64,000 nt of DNA. Origin: Aeromonas piscicola. GTDB taxonomy: Bacteria; Pseudomonadota; Gammaproteobacteria; Enterobacterales; Aeromonadaceae. The translations under genes and the position numbers were made by a program. How positions within the stretch are numbered: position 1 is the stretch's first letter; the number at the start of each line of letters is the position of its first letter. The DNA lies in the NCBI RefSeq assembly GCF_000820005.1, contig NZ_CDBL01000018.1, forward strand, positions 53,169 through 117,168, in the 5' to 3' direction. A model generated the notes under the pieces. It was not told where the DNA came from and made no database searches. It was given only the letters and a program-made list of their open reading frames with translations. This document shows positions 9,379 through 17,346 of this stretch, in pieces.

Positions 9379-10047
9379 TTAAAAATCGGAATCCTGTTCG
9401 CTCGTCACAAGGGACGGGCGGTAATGCATGGCGATGGCATCCAGATGGGCGCGGGCATTGGGCCGCAGGCGAGGGGCCACCAGCTGCATCACCTGAAACA
9501 CCCCGAGGGCAATGTCGGCATCGGCCCGCGGGTGCAGCGCCCGCTGATACGAGATCCAGAAGGTGCCCACCAGCGCGATATTCGCCGCTAAGGCCCCGAT
9601 CTGGGCGTCGCTGCCCAGCAGCAAGCCACTGCCGGACAGGCTGTGGCAGATGGCGGCGGCGGTCTGTTCCTTGCGCCGCAGCAGGGCCGAGAAGCGCAGC
9701 TCCACCTTGTGGTTGCCGCTCATCAGGGTGCTGATGTCGTAATAGAAAAAACGGTACTTCCAGATGAGCTCGAACATCAGGTGCAAGAAGAACCAGATGT
9801 CTTCCGTCTCGTCCAGCGGGGGGGTGACTGTGTCGAGCAGATGGGCCATCTCCTGTTCGAACTCGCCGAACAGGGCGTTGACTATCTCCTCCTTGTGATG
9901 AAAGTGGTAATAGAGATTGCCCGGACTCATCTCCAGCTCGGCCGCGATGGCGGAGGTGGTGACGGTCGGCTCCCCCAGCAGGTTGAACTGGGCGAGGGCG
10001 GTGGCCAGGATCCGCTCCCGCGTCCGCCGCTTTGGTTTGCTGTCCAT
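9379..10047 (-). CDS. TetR-family transcriptional regulator
   Basis: 222 residues. The N-terminal helix-turn-helix (TTSAIAAELEMSPGNLYYHF about residues 30-50) is clear; the rest is a helical ligand domain. The ATG at 10047 is one base after the stop of the patatin gene, with AAGGAG inside the end of that gene, so they are coupled. By position it should control the lipid island, probably in response to an acyl-CoA or fatty acid; a 24-bp palindrome at 12073-12096 is a candidate operator. Neither is shown. Confidence 0.9.
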   Translation of the reverse strand: MDSKPKRRTRERILATALAQFNLLGEPTVTTSAIAAELEMSPGNLYYHFHHKEEIVNALFGEFEQEMAHLLDTVTPPLDETEDIWFFLHLMFELIWKYRFFYYDISTLMSGNHKVELRFSALLRRKEQTAAAICHSLSGSGLLLGSDAQIGALAANIALVGTFWISYQRALHPRADADIALGVFQVMQLVAPRLRPNARAHLDAIAMHYRPSLVTSEQDSDF

Positions 10048-10048
10048 G

Positions 10049-11233
10049 CTACTCCTTCGAATGGCGACGACCCTTGCCACCATAACGGCGGGTCAGCCAG
10101 TATTGCAACCGGGTCAGGGAAGCATCCAGCGCCGCCACAGAGCCGGTACCTGGGGTCAGCAGGGAGCGCTGATCATCCGCCAGCGCGCCGAGATCCAGCT
10201 CGAGGCCATGCTTGGCGAGAATGGGGCCGAGCTCGGCCCGTCGCTGCCACAGATCCCGGCGGGTATGCTGGAAGGCGTGCTCGCACAGATGGCGCCGATC
10301 CCGGTAACTGAACACATTGGTAAAGAACATCTCGCCATCAGCCGGGGAGGGCTCGAACAGCAGGGCATCGGCCTGTGGATACTGGTGCTTGTAGCGATCC
10401 ATCCCCACGTGCATGCGCGAGTGGATGATGGCGCGAAAGGTCTGGGCCAACACTACCGGCAGGCCGCTCTCCACCAGACTGGCGGGGTGCTCACTCGCCC
10501 TGCCCGCATCGAACGGCACCAACGGATTGATGCAGAACACCAGATCGGCTCCTTCCTGCAGCGCCACCGAGGCGTGCAGCGTCTTGATGAGGGCCCCGTC
10601 CACGTAGTAGCGGCCGTTGATCAGTGACGGGGGAAACAGACCAGGCAGGGCGGCAGAGGCTTGTACCGCCGCCGAGATGGGCACGTCGTCCAGCCCTGGG
10701 CTGCCAAAGGCGACCGCGTGGCCGGTATCGAGCTCGGTGGCAATGACGAACAGACGGCTCTTGAGTTCACGAAAATCGTTGCTGCGGCCCCGGCGAGAGA
10801 AGAACTGGGTCAGGATCCGGTCCACTCCACGACTGTCGAACAAGCCGGTCGGGATCGCCTTGGACAAACCTTGCAAGGAGCCGAGCAGGCTCTTTTGCCA
10901 GGGTGCTGATAGGTAATCGGCCAAGCATTCCCAGGCCAGTGGCGGCAAGGAGGAGATCCGCTTCGCGTATTCACCGAAGGCGGGACGCAGCAGGGTGGAG
11001 GGATCAAAAAATTCGCCGCTGTCGTCGCTGAGCAGGATCCGCACCAGCTTGTCAGGGGAGATGCCATTGGCCAACGCCGAGGCGATCACGGCCCCCGAGC
11101 TGACCCCCACATAGATGTCGGCCTGCTCGAAACGCAGCCCCTTGATGCTGTCGGCCAGGGCGGCGCAGGCTCCGATCTCGTAAATCCCTCCCAGAGGACC
11201 CCCTCCGGCGAGGGCAATCGCAATCGTGCTCAT
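10049..11233 (-). CDS. Patatin-like phospholipase / lipid hydrolase
   Basis: 394 residues. The Ser-Asp dyad of patatins is present: nucleophile elbow GVSSG about residues 43-47 and VDGALIK about residue 200. The oxyanion loop is GGGPLGG, lacking the usual basic residue. No signal peptide, so probably an intracellular enzyme acting on lipid droplets or membrane lipids. It sits between the phasin and tetR genes; intracellular PHA depolymerases and lipid-droplet lipases are found in such contexts. GGGAGG precedes the ATG at 11233; an upstream in-frame start exists but lacks this site. Confidence 0.85.
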   Translation of the reverse strand: MSTIAIALAGGGPLGGIYEIGACAALADSIKGLRFEQADIYVGVSSGAVIASALANGISPDKLVRILLSDDSGEFFDPSTLLRPAFGEYAKRISSLPPLAWECLADYLSAPWQKSLLGSLQGLSKAIPTGLFDSRGVDRILTQFFSRRGRSNDFRELKSRLFVIATELDTGHAVAFGSPGLDDVPISAAVQASAALPGLFPPSLINGRYYVDGALIKTLHASVALQEGADLVFCINPLVPFDAGRASEHPASLVESGLPVVLAQTFRAIIHSRMHVGMDRYKHQYPQADALLFEPSPADGEMFFTNVFSYRDRRHLCEHAFQHTRRDLWQRRAELGPILAKHGLELDLGALADDQRSLLTPGTGSVAALDASLTRLQYWLTRRYGGKGRRHSKE

Positions 11234-11251
11234 GACGTGGCCTCCCTTCTC

Positions 11252-11286
11252 AAGCAAAACCGGCCCAGCAAGAGGGCATGGGCCGG
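11252..11286 (-). terminator. Hairpin between phasin and patatin genes
   Basis: CCGGCCCA and TGGGCCGG (11260-11267 and 11279-11286) form a perfect 8-bp stem followed, on the minus strand, by TTTTGCTT. It is a partial terminator or attenuator that would let the granule-coat gene be expressed above the lipase and regulator. Confidence 0.6.
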
Positions 11287-11326
11287 TGGGTTATGACGCA
11301 AGGCCAATCAGGCGTTGCCGATCAGA

Positions 11327-11905
11327 TCAGGAAAGTGCGGTCTCGCCTTTCTCCTTGACCTCTTTCACTACGCTCTCGACCTCAGTCGCCAGTGCCTTGA
11401 CCTCTTCCTTCACCTTGGCGATGGGGGCGGCGGCTTTCTTCACTGGTGCCTTCTTGACAACGGGTTTCTTGGTGGCGGCAGCGGCAGCAGGTTTGTGCTC
11501 CGCGGCCGGCGCATCCTCTTCATCCTGTGCATCGATGAGCTGTTGCACCACCTCGGTCAGCTCGGCCATGCGCTTGGAGAGCTTGTCGATGTCCTTGCGG
11601 GTCGGGATGCCGAGGCTGGCGACGGCACGGGCCACACGATCCTCGAACACCTGCTCCAGACGGCCCCAGGTACCCGTAGTCTTGTCGGTCATGGCAGCGA
11701 TTTTCTCATCCGCGCTCTGACGGGTACGGGTCTGCAATGCCTCGCCTTCCTGTACTAGGGCTTCGAAGATCTTGCCCCCTTCCTCTTGCGCCTTGGCGTA
11801 GGCGCCCAAGCCCGCCAGCCAGATCTGCTGGGTGGATTCCTTGATGGTCGAGGTGAGCTGGTTGTCGGTCACCGAGCTTGCCAGCGCTTTCAATTTCTTG
11901 GCCAT
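11327..11905 (-). CDS. Phasin with lysine/alanine/proline-rich tail (PhaF/PhaI type)
   Basis: 192 residues. Residues 1-120 are an amphipathic, coiled-coil-prone phasin domain (IWLAGLGAYAKAQEEGGKIF is typical of PhaI/PhaF granule proteins). A low-complexity segment rich in A, K, P and V (about 130-165, with repeats like KKPVVKKAPVKKAA) resembles the histone-H1-like tail that lets PhaF of Pseudomonas bind DNA and spread granules between daughter cells. It coats storage granules. First gene of the leftward cluster; AAGGA precedes the ATG. Whether it binds polyester or wax/TAG droplets here is unknown. Confidence 0.88.
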   Translation of the reverse strand: MAKKLKALASSVTDNQLTSTIKESTQQIWLAGLGAYAKAQEEGGKIFEALVQEGEALQTRTRQSADEKIAAMTDKTTGTWGRLEQVFEDRVARAVASLGIPTRKDIDKLSKRMAELTEVVQQLIDAQDEEDAPAAEHKPAAAAATKKPVVKKAPVKKAAAPIAKVKEEVKALATEVESVVKEVKEKGETALS

Positions 11906-12072
11906 GATTGTTTCCTTACTGGTGAGTGGGATATAGGTAATGACAACAACCTGTACATTCGTTGTGGCATTACTGAACTTTCATCCTCAGTCTATGGAGA
12001 AAAAATAGAGGGTTCTACCTAATAACGGAACAGGCAGTCGTGGTAATTTTGGTCTGGGTCACGAAGATGATG

Positions 12073-12096
12073 TTCAAATGAATATTTCCATTTGAA
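12073..12096. promoter_or_regulatory. 24-bp palindrome in the phasin / acyl-CoA reductase divergent promoter
   Basis: TTCAAATG, 8-bp spacer, CATTTGAA: a perfect inverted repeat of the kind bound by TetR dimers. It lies 55 bp upstream of the reductase start and 168 bp upstream of the phasin start. The TetR protein at 9379-10047 is the obvious candidate binder. Confidence 0.5.
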
Positions 12097-12150
12097 GCGT
12101 GATATATCTAACAGCAACTAACAGCCCAATCAGTAAGGGAAATAAATACC

Positions 12151-14121
12151 ATGGACTATTTCATCACGGGGGGCAGCGGTTTTATCGGCCGCCGGCTGAT
12201 TAAAAAACTGCTGCAGCGCCCAAATAGCCGGGTGCATTTCTTGATGCGCGCAGCCCATCTTGAGCGGGTACCCGCACTGCTGGCCTACTGGGGCGTCGAT
12301 GCGCAGCGCGCCATTCCGGTCGTCGGGGACATGACCCATCCGCAACTCGGTGTGAGTGTCGCCGAGCAGGAACCGCTCATCGGCCGGATCGATCACTTCC
12401 TCCATCTCGCCGCTATCTATGATCTCAACGCCAAGGCGGGCATTCAGCAGCAGGTCAATGCCGAGGGTACCCGTCAAGCGCTGTTGCTGGCCGAGCGACT
12501 CGGCGCCCGCTGTTTCCATCATTGCAGCTCCATCGCGGTGGCAGGCCTGTTCGACGGTCTGTTCAGGGAAGACATGTTCGATGAGGCCGAGCATCTCGAC
12601 ATGCCCTATTTCCAGACCAAGCACGAGGCCGAGGGCATAGTGCGCAAGGAGAGCACCATCCCCTGGCGCATCTATCGGCCCGGTATAGTGGTAGGGGATG
12701 CCAACACAGGCGAGATGGACAAGGTGGACGGCCCCTATTACTTCTTCAAGACCATCCAGAAGCTGCGCCGCCTGCTGCCGCCCTGGATGCCCGCCATCGG
12801 TGTCGAAGGGGGTCGCATCAACCTGGTGCCGGTCAACTTCGTGGTGGATGCCATCGATCACATCGCCCATCTGGAGGGGGAAGACAACAAGGCGTTCCAC
12901 CTGACCGACTCCCATCCGATGCGGGTTGGCGACATGCTGAGCACTTTCTCCCGTGCGGCCCACGCGCCCGAGCCCGCCATTCGCATCAATGCGGCCCTGT
13001 TCAGCTTCATTCCCCGCCATCTGATGACCATGCTGATGGCGCTGACGCCGGTGCGGCGCATTCGCGATGCGGCGATCGCCGATCTCGGCCTGCCCAAGGA
13101 CATCTTCCGTCTCATCAACTATCCCACCCGCTTCGACAATCGCGAAGCCCAGCGGGTGTTGAAAGGGACCGGCATCGAAGTGCCCCCGCTGCACAGCTAT
13201 GCCTGGCGGCTGTGGGATTACTGGGAGCGTCACCTCGACCCCGAGCTGTTCATCGATCGCACCCTGCGCGGCCGGGTCGAGGGCAAGGTGGTGCTGATCA
13301 CAGGCGCCACCTCCGGCATCGGCAAGGCCACCGCAAGAAAGTTGGCCGAGGCGGGCGCAACAGTACTGACCATTGCCCGGGACGAACACAAGATTGTCGA
13401 GACCCAGGCCGAGTTTGCCGAGCAGGGCTTGACCCTGCAGGTCTATCAGGGGGATCTGGCGGATCTGGCGCAGGGGGAGGCGATCACCCGGCAGATAGTA
13501 GCCGAGCATGGCGGGGTAGACATCCTCATCAACAATGCCGGCCGCTCCATCCGCCGCGCCATCGAGGACTCTTTCGAGCGCTTCCACGATCTGGAGCGCA
13601 CCATGCAGCTCAACTACTTCGGCACCCTCAAGGTGATCATGGGGGTGCTGCCCACCATGATCGAGAAGAAGAAGGGCCACATCATCAACATCTCCTCCAT
13701 CGGGGTGTTGACCAATGCACCGCGCTTCTCCGCCTACGTCGCCTCCAAGTCGGCACTCGACGCCTGGGTGCGTACCGCGGCGTCCGAGTTTGCCGACAAG
13801 GGAGTCAACTTCTCCATCATCAACATGCCGCTGGTGAAAACCCCCATGGTGGCGCCGACCAAGGTGTATGAACAGGTGCCCATGATGACGCCGGAAGAGG
13901 CCGCCGATCTGGTGTGCGACACCATCATCAACAAGCATGTGCGGCTGGCCACCCGTCTCGGGGTGTTCGGTCAGGTGATCCATGCTCTGGCGCCACGGGT
14001 GGCCCAGGTGATCATGAACACCAGCTTCCGTACCTTCTCGGATCCCAAAGAGGGCGGTGAATCCAAGGCCTCTGCGGATCAGATGGCGGTATCTACCCTG
14101 ATCAAGGGCATTCACTTCTGA
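12151..14121 (+). CDS. Two-domain fatty acyl-CoA reductase (alcohol-forming)
   Basis: 656 residues made of two Rossmann enzymes. Residues 1-370 are an extended SDR of the fatty acyl reductase (male-sterility) type: TGGSGFIGR at 6-14 and YFQTK with Tyr153/Lys157. Residues 375-656 are a classical SDR: TGATSGIG from 384, NNAG about 463, and YVASK with Tyr529/Lys533. The order, length and many segments (KVDGPYYFFK, NYPTRFD, RTMQLNYFG) match the Marinobacter enzyme Maqu_2220, which reduces acyl-CoA by four electrons to fatty alcohol with NADPH. Both active sites are intact. Divergent from the phasin gene; its product would feed the WS/DGAT at 7054. Confidence 0.88.
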   Translation: MDYFITGGSGFIGRRLIKKLLQRPNSRVHFLMRAAHLERVPALLAYWGVDAQRAIPVVGDMTHPQLGVSVAEQEPLIGRIDHFLHLAAIYDLNAKAGIQQQVNAEGTRQALLLAERLGARCFHHCSSIAVAGLFDGLFREDMFDEAEHLDMPYFQTKHEAEGIVRKESTIPWRIYRPGIVVGDANTGEMDKVDGPYYFFKTIQKLRRLLPPWMPAIGVEGGRINLVPVNFVVDAIDHIAHLEGEDNKAFHLTDSHPMRVGDMLSTFSRAAHAPEPAIRINAALFSFIPRHLMTMLMALTPVRRIRDAAIADLGLPKDIFRLINYPTRFDNREAQRVLKGTGIEVPPLHSYAWRLWDYWERHLDPELFIDRTLRGRVEGKVVLITGATSGIGKATARKLAEAGATVLTIARDEHKIVETQAEFAEQGLTLQVYQGDLADLAQGEAITRQIVAEHGGVDILINNAGRSIRRAIEDSFERFHDLERTMQLNYFGTLKVIMGVLPTMIEKKKGHIINISSIGVLTNAPRFSAYVASKSALDAWVRTAASEFADKGVNFSIINMPLVKTPMVAPTKVYEQVPMMTPEEAADLVCDTIINKHVRLATRLGVFGQVIHALAPRVAQVIMNTSFRTFSDPKEGGESKASADQMAVSTLIKGIHF

Positions 14122-14145
14122 TTTGAGGAAACATTCGATAAACCG

Positions 14146-14169
14146 GGGCCTGAGCAATCAGGCCCTTTT
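14146..14169 (+). terminator. Intrinsic terminator of the reductase gene
   Basis: GGGCCTGA, loop GCAA, TCAGGCCC, TTTT. The right arm contains the stop codon of the convergent hydrolase gene. Confidence 0.85.
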
Positions 14170-15054
14170 CGTTTGTGGCTGGGAGCGGGCAAGCAGGGTC
14201 AGCAGCAGGGCCGTGGTACGGCGCGAGTAGATGAGGGAGAGATGGCCAAGGGCGGCGAGCTCAATATCTTCCATGCCCTCCATCCGCTGACGGGACTGGG
14301 GCAACACAAAGTTGTCATGACTGGTGCGCACCGAAATCCCGGGCACGCACAGCGGCACGGCGGCGAAGCGTTGCAGCCAGCCGGAGCCCGGCTCCATCTC
14401 CCGCGCGTTCTCTCCCAGGCCAAGGGCAGCCAGCTGGCTGCCTTGATGAGGGGTCGCCAGGGTGATGAGTTGCGCAACCTTGCCACCACCGGCCAGGGCC
14501 AGGTAGTCACGGCACACCAGCCCGCCCATGCTGTGGCCAATCAGCACCAGCTGAGCGGCGCCGGTGGCGGCCAGCACCTCGTCGATGCGCCTTGCCAGCA
14601 GGGGGACCATGTCATCGAGATGACCGAAGGGAGGAGTCAGAGTCACGGTGGCAACCACGTGGCCGGCAGCTTCCAGCCGGGCGCGCTGCAGCCGCCAGAT
14701 CCCGCGACTGCAGCCGTAACCGTGTACCAGCAGCAGGGGCAGGGGAGAAGGGGTGAGCCTGTCCGGCGCCATCAGCAGCCGCTCAAACGGCAGCAGCCAG
14801 GTGAAGGTGAGCAGGTAGGCGAACATCTCCCGGATCACCATGTGCAGCCAGGCACGCAGACCGATGGCGGGGACAGGGTAGAAGCGGGAGAATCCCCAGG
14901 TCAGCAATACCACCAGACAGCGCAGCCCCAGCAGCGCCAGCACCACAAACAGCAGGGAGAGCAGGGGAGAGAGACCAATGACCAGATGAGCGATGCCCCC
15001 GAGGAGCATCACTTCAACCAGCAGCAGTATGAGCAGTTGTCTTGTGATCGTCAT
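14158..15054 (-). CDS. Membrane-anchored alpha/beta hydrolase (lipase-like)
   Basis: 298 residues. Two or three hydrophobic segments occupy residues 1-60; the hydrolase domain follows with LLLVHGYG, the nucleophile elbow GHSMGG and a C-terminal histidine region. Triacylglycerol lipases and cell-bound esterases share this layout. It converges on the acyl-CoA reductase and may act on its lipid products, an inference from position. The ATG at 15054 starts directly before the first helix; an upstream TTG at 15090 with AAAGGG is an alternative. Confidence 0.8.
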   Translation of the reverse strand: MTITRQLLILLLVEVMLLGGIAHLVIGLSPLLSLLFVVLALLGLRCLVVLLTWGFSRFYPVPAIGLRAWLHMVIREMFAYLLTFTWLLPFERLLMAPDRLTPSPLPLLLVHGYGCSRGIWRLQRARLEAAGHVVATVTLTPPFGHLDDMVPLLARRIDEVLAATGAAQLVLIGHSMGGLVCRDYLALAGGGKVAQLITLATPHQGSQLAALGLGENAREMEPGSGWLQRFAAVPLCVPGISVRTSHDNFVLPQSRQRMEGMEDIELAALGHLSLIYSRRTTALLLTLLARSQPQTKRA

Positions 15055-15175
15055 GAGCCCATCATCCGACTTGCGTAAAGCGGATGTCAAATGACCCTTT
15101 CATCAATGTGATGACGGCCGCGTAATCGGCACGACCACCATGATAAGAGCCCGTTGGGAAGGGTTATTTGCAATA

Positions 15176-15191
15176 CTGTATATCCGTACAT
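15176..15191. promoter_or_regulatory. LexA (SOS) box upstream of yebG
   Basis: CTGTATATCCGTACAT fits CTGT-N8-ACAG with one mismatch in the last base. It is 36 bp upstream of the yebG start, the usual place for an SOS operator. Confidence 0.7.
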
Positions 15192-15226
15192 ATACTTGTG
15201 GTCACTATCATGAAGAGGACGCCACT

Positions 15227-15547
15227 ATGGCCGTTGAGATCAAATATGTTGTCGTGCGTGGGGGAGTGGAGAAGATGACCTTTGCCAGCAAGAAAGAGGC
15301 GGATGCCTATGACAAGCTGCTGGATACCGCCGATGAGTTGATGACCCTGCTGGCGGGGGCACCTGTCGCCCTCGAACCCGAACAGCAGGAGAGCTTGGCC
15401 TTCTACCTGGCCGAACAGCGTGACGTACTGCAAAACGTGCTGCGCGGTGGCAAGGGGCAGGGGAGTCCCAAAGAGGATCTCCAAAAAACGGCAGAGAAGA
15501 GTGATGCCGACAAACCCAAGGGGAAATCTCTCAAGAGCGTGGCCTGA
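15227..15547 (+). CDS. yebG: YebG-family SOS-regulated protein
   Basis: 106 residues. The N-terminal 75 follow E. coli YebG closely (IKYVVVRGG, KKEADAYDKLLDTADEL, YLAEQRDVL), and the tail is lysine-rich and variable. YebG is a small LexA-controlled protein of unknown biochemical role. The ATG at 15227 is preceded by AGAGGA with 8-nt spacing, and a LexA box lies upstream. Divergent from the hydrolase gene. Confidence 0.93.
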   Translation: MAVEIKYVVVRGGVEKMTFASKKEADAYDKLLDTADELMTLLAGAPVALEPEQQESLAFYLAEQRDVLQNVLRGGKGQGSPKEDLQKTAEKSDADKPKGKSLKSVA

Positions 15548-15759
15548 GGGGCAGAGGAGGGATGCCGGATTAGCCTTACCCCAGGGGCACCCTTGCAAAC
15601 CATTCACATATGTAGCATTAAAAATCATTTTTACGGCTATTTATCCCGAGAATTTTCCAACCAGCGTGCATATCCATTGAATATGGACAGCATGTTGTGC
15701 AAACCGGTTGCAACGGACGATTCAGCCTCACACACGCCCGGATTTGTTAGCCACACAGT

Positions 15760-15787
15760 GATGCCGATAACCCCATTTATCGGCATC
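15760..15787. promoter_or_regulatory. Perfect 11-bp inverted repeat before the recombinase gene
   Basis: GATGCCGATAA (15760-15770), loop CCCCAT, TTATCGGCATC (15777-15787), then AGCTTTT. It could be a weak terminator for yebG transcripts or a binding or crossover site for the adjacent recombinase; it lies 33 bp before the chosen start. Confidence 0.5.
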
Positions 15788-15819
15788 AGCTTTTGAGCGG
15801 GGCAGCCGGCCTCCATTCC

Positions 15820-17118
15820 ATGAACCAAGCAAGCACCACCATGACCTCTATGTTACTTCCACCCGCCATGCCGCTGTTTGATGGCCTGGCTCACCTAGAG
15901 GCGGGCAACCCTCAGGTCAATCAGTATCTGGCCAACCTCAGCCTGAACGACGTGCCCGATGCGGGGCTCGTCTACGAACTGGCGGTCGACTGGCTGCTGG
16001 AACAGCGCCACAACGAGAACAACTACAAGACCTACCGCAGCGAGTTGACGACGTTTCTGCACTGGTGTTTCAGCGAGCTGGCCATCAGCCCGAAAGATCT
16101 GACCCGGCGTATCATGATGCGTTACCTCGACTACTGTCAGGCGCCGCCAGAGCCGCTGATTGCCTACCGCAACGTGGCGCAGTTCATCCTCGACAAGGAG
16201 TGGGGAGAACGGCTGCCCAATCCCTTGTGGCGACCCTTTCTCGGCAAACGGGAGCTGGGCCGCGAGCTGCCATACCGTCTGAGCGAGCAGGCAATGAAGA
16301 CCAAGCTCGCCATTCTGTCGGCCTTCTTCCAGTTTCTGATCCAGGAAGAGTACATGGACAGAAATCCGGCTCTGCTGCTGCAACGAGTCAAGCGACCGGT
16401 CCAGCAGGAACCTGATGATCAGGGCCAGGCCTTCAGTGAGTTGCAATGGTCCTACGTGATGCAGGCCGCCGACCGACTGGCAACCGAATCGCCGGATCAG
16501 CACGAGCGCAGCCGCTTCCTGATAAGCCTGATGTACGCCTGTTATCTGCGCATCTCGGAAGTGGCAGCCAGACCCGGGTTCACGCCCGTCATGGGTCAGT
16601 TTCGCCGCGATGGCAAAACCGGCGTCTGGGGCTATTACATTCCACGCAGCAAGGGTGGCAAGCGGCGCACAGTGGCGGTATCCCATGCCTTGCTGGAGGC
16701 CCTCGAACGCTATCGGATCTTCCTAGGGTTGTCGCCATTGCCAGCCCCCAATGAGCAGACACCGCTCTTTGTACGCCACAAGGCTGCCGCACACGGCCGG
16801 GAACAAGGCGAACTCAATGCCAATCTCGGGATCCGCCAACTGCGTGAACTGGTCATGACGGTCATCCAGACCGCAGCGAACCTGGCTGAGCAAGATGGCT
16901 TTACCCAGGACGCCGCCGAGATGCGCAACCTGACCCCGCATTCCATTCGCCACACCGGCATTACCCACGACATCAATCTCAACGGGCGACCGCTATCCCA
17001 TGTGCAGGCCGATGCGGGCCATGACAGCATAGACACCACCTCAAAGTATCTGCACACCGGCAACAGCGAACGGCATGAAAGTGCCAACCACAAACCACTG
17101 GACCGTCTGCACGAATAA
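15820..17118 (+). CDS. Stand-alone tyrosine recombinase/integrase
   Basis: 432 residues. An N-terminal SAM-like DNA-binding domain is followed by the catalytic domain with all key residues: Arg244 (YLRISEV), His374/Arg377 (HSIRHTG), His401 (GHDS) and Tyr410 (KYLHT). It is therefore probably active. No phage, integron cassettes or attachment repeats were seen around it, and it lies between housekeeping genes, so it may be a domesticated recombinase. The start is uncertain: the ATG at 15820 lacks a clear ribosome site, and a TTG at 15793 or a later ATG are possible. Confidence 0.85.
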   Translation: MNQASTTMTSMLLPPAMPLFDGLAHLEAGNPQVNQYLANLSLNDVPDAGLVYELAVDWLLEQRHNENNYKTYRSELTTFLHWCFSELAISPKDLTRRIMMRYLDYCQAPPEPLIAYRNVAQFILDKEWGERLPNPLWRPFLGKRELGRELPYRLSEQAMKTKLAILSAFFQFLIQEEYMDRNPALLLQRVKRPVQQEPDDQGQAFSELQWSYVMQAADRLATESPDQHERSRFLISLMYACYLRISEVAARPGFTPVMGQFRRDGKTGVWGYYIPRSKGGKRRTVAVSHALLEALERYRIFLGLSPLPAPNEQTPLFVRHKAAAHGREQGELNANLGIRQLRELVMTVIQTAANLAEQDGFTQDAAEMRNLTPHSIRHTGITHDINLNGRPLSHVQADAGHDSIDTTSKYLHTGNSERHESANHKPLDRLHE

Positions 17119-17243
17119 ACCGGCGATAAGTGAGAGATAACAGGTTGCATGGCATGTCAAGTGGCCAACCTAATTGGCGAGAATCTTCAAGTTTGATAAA
17201 CCAAGATCTGGCACCTTGCTCCGCCCCATAAATCAAAACCGCG

Positions 17244-17309
17244 CATAATGTATATTATGTTAAATGTTGTATCTTGTTTCCTGTTCCCACTAATTGAACT
17301 GTGTATAAT
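17244..17309 (+). promoter_or_regulatory. Probable lonH promoter region
   Basis: A consensus -10 TATAAT at 17304-17309 lies 38 bp before the GTG start; the -35 is poor. The 16-bp dyad CATAAT-GTAT-ATTATG at 17244-17259 upstream may be an operator. Confidence 0.45.
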
Positions 17310-17346
17310 GGAAACAAATGATCCTATCTCCGACCGGATATCTTAA

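Noticed and set aside
12130..14157. A 675-codon antisense frame over the acyl-CoA reductase
   Set aside because: Histidine- and glycine-rich translation without motifs, typical shadow of a GC-rich gene; the sense strand has two intact enzyme domains.
15699..15711. GCAAACCGGTTGC, like an RbsR/LacI operator
   Set aside because: One extra base breaks the dyad, it lies in the yebG-recombinase gap with no sugar gene nearby, and it differs from the two rbs operators.
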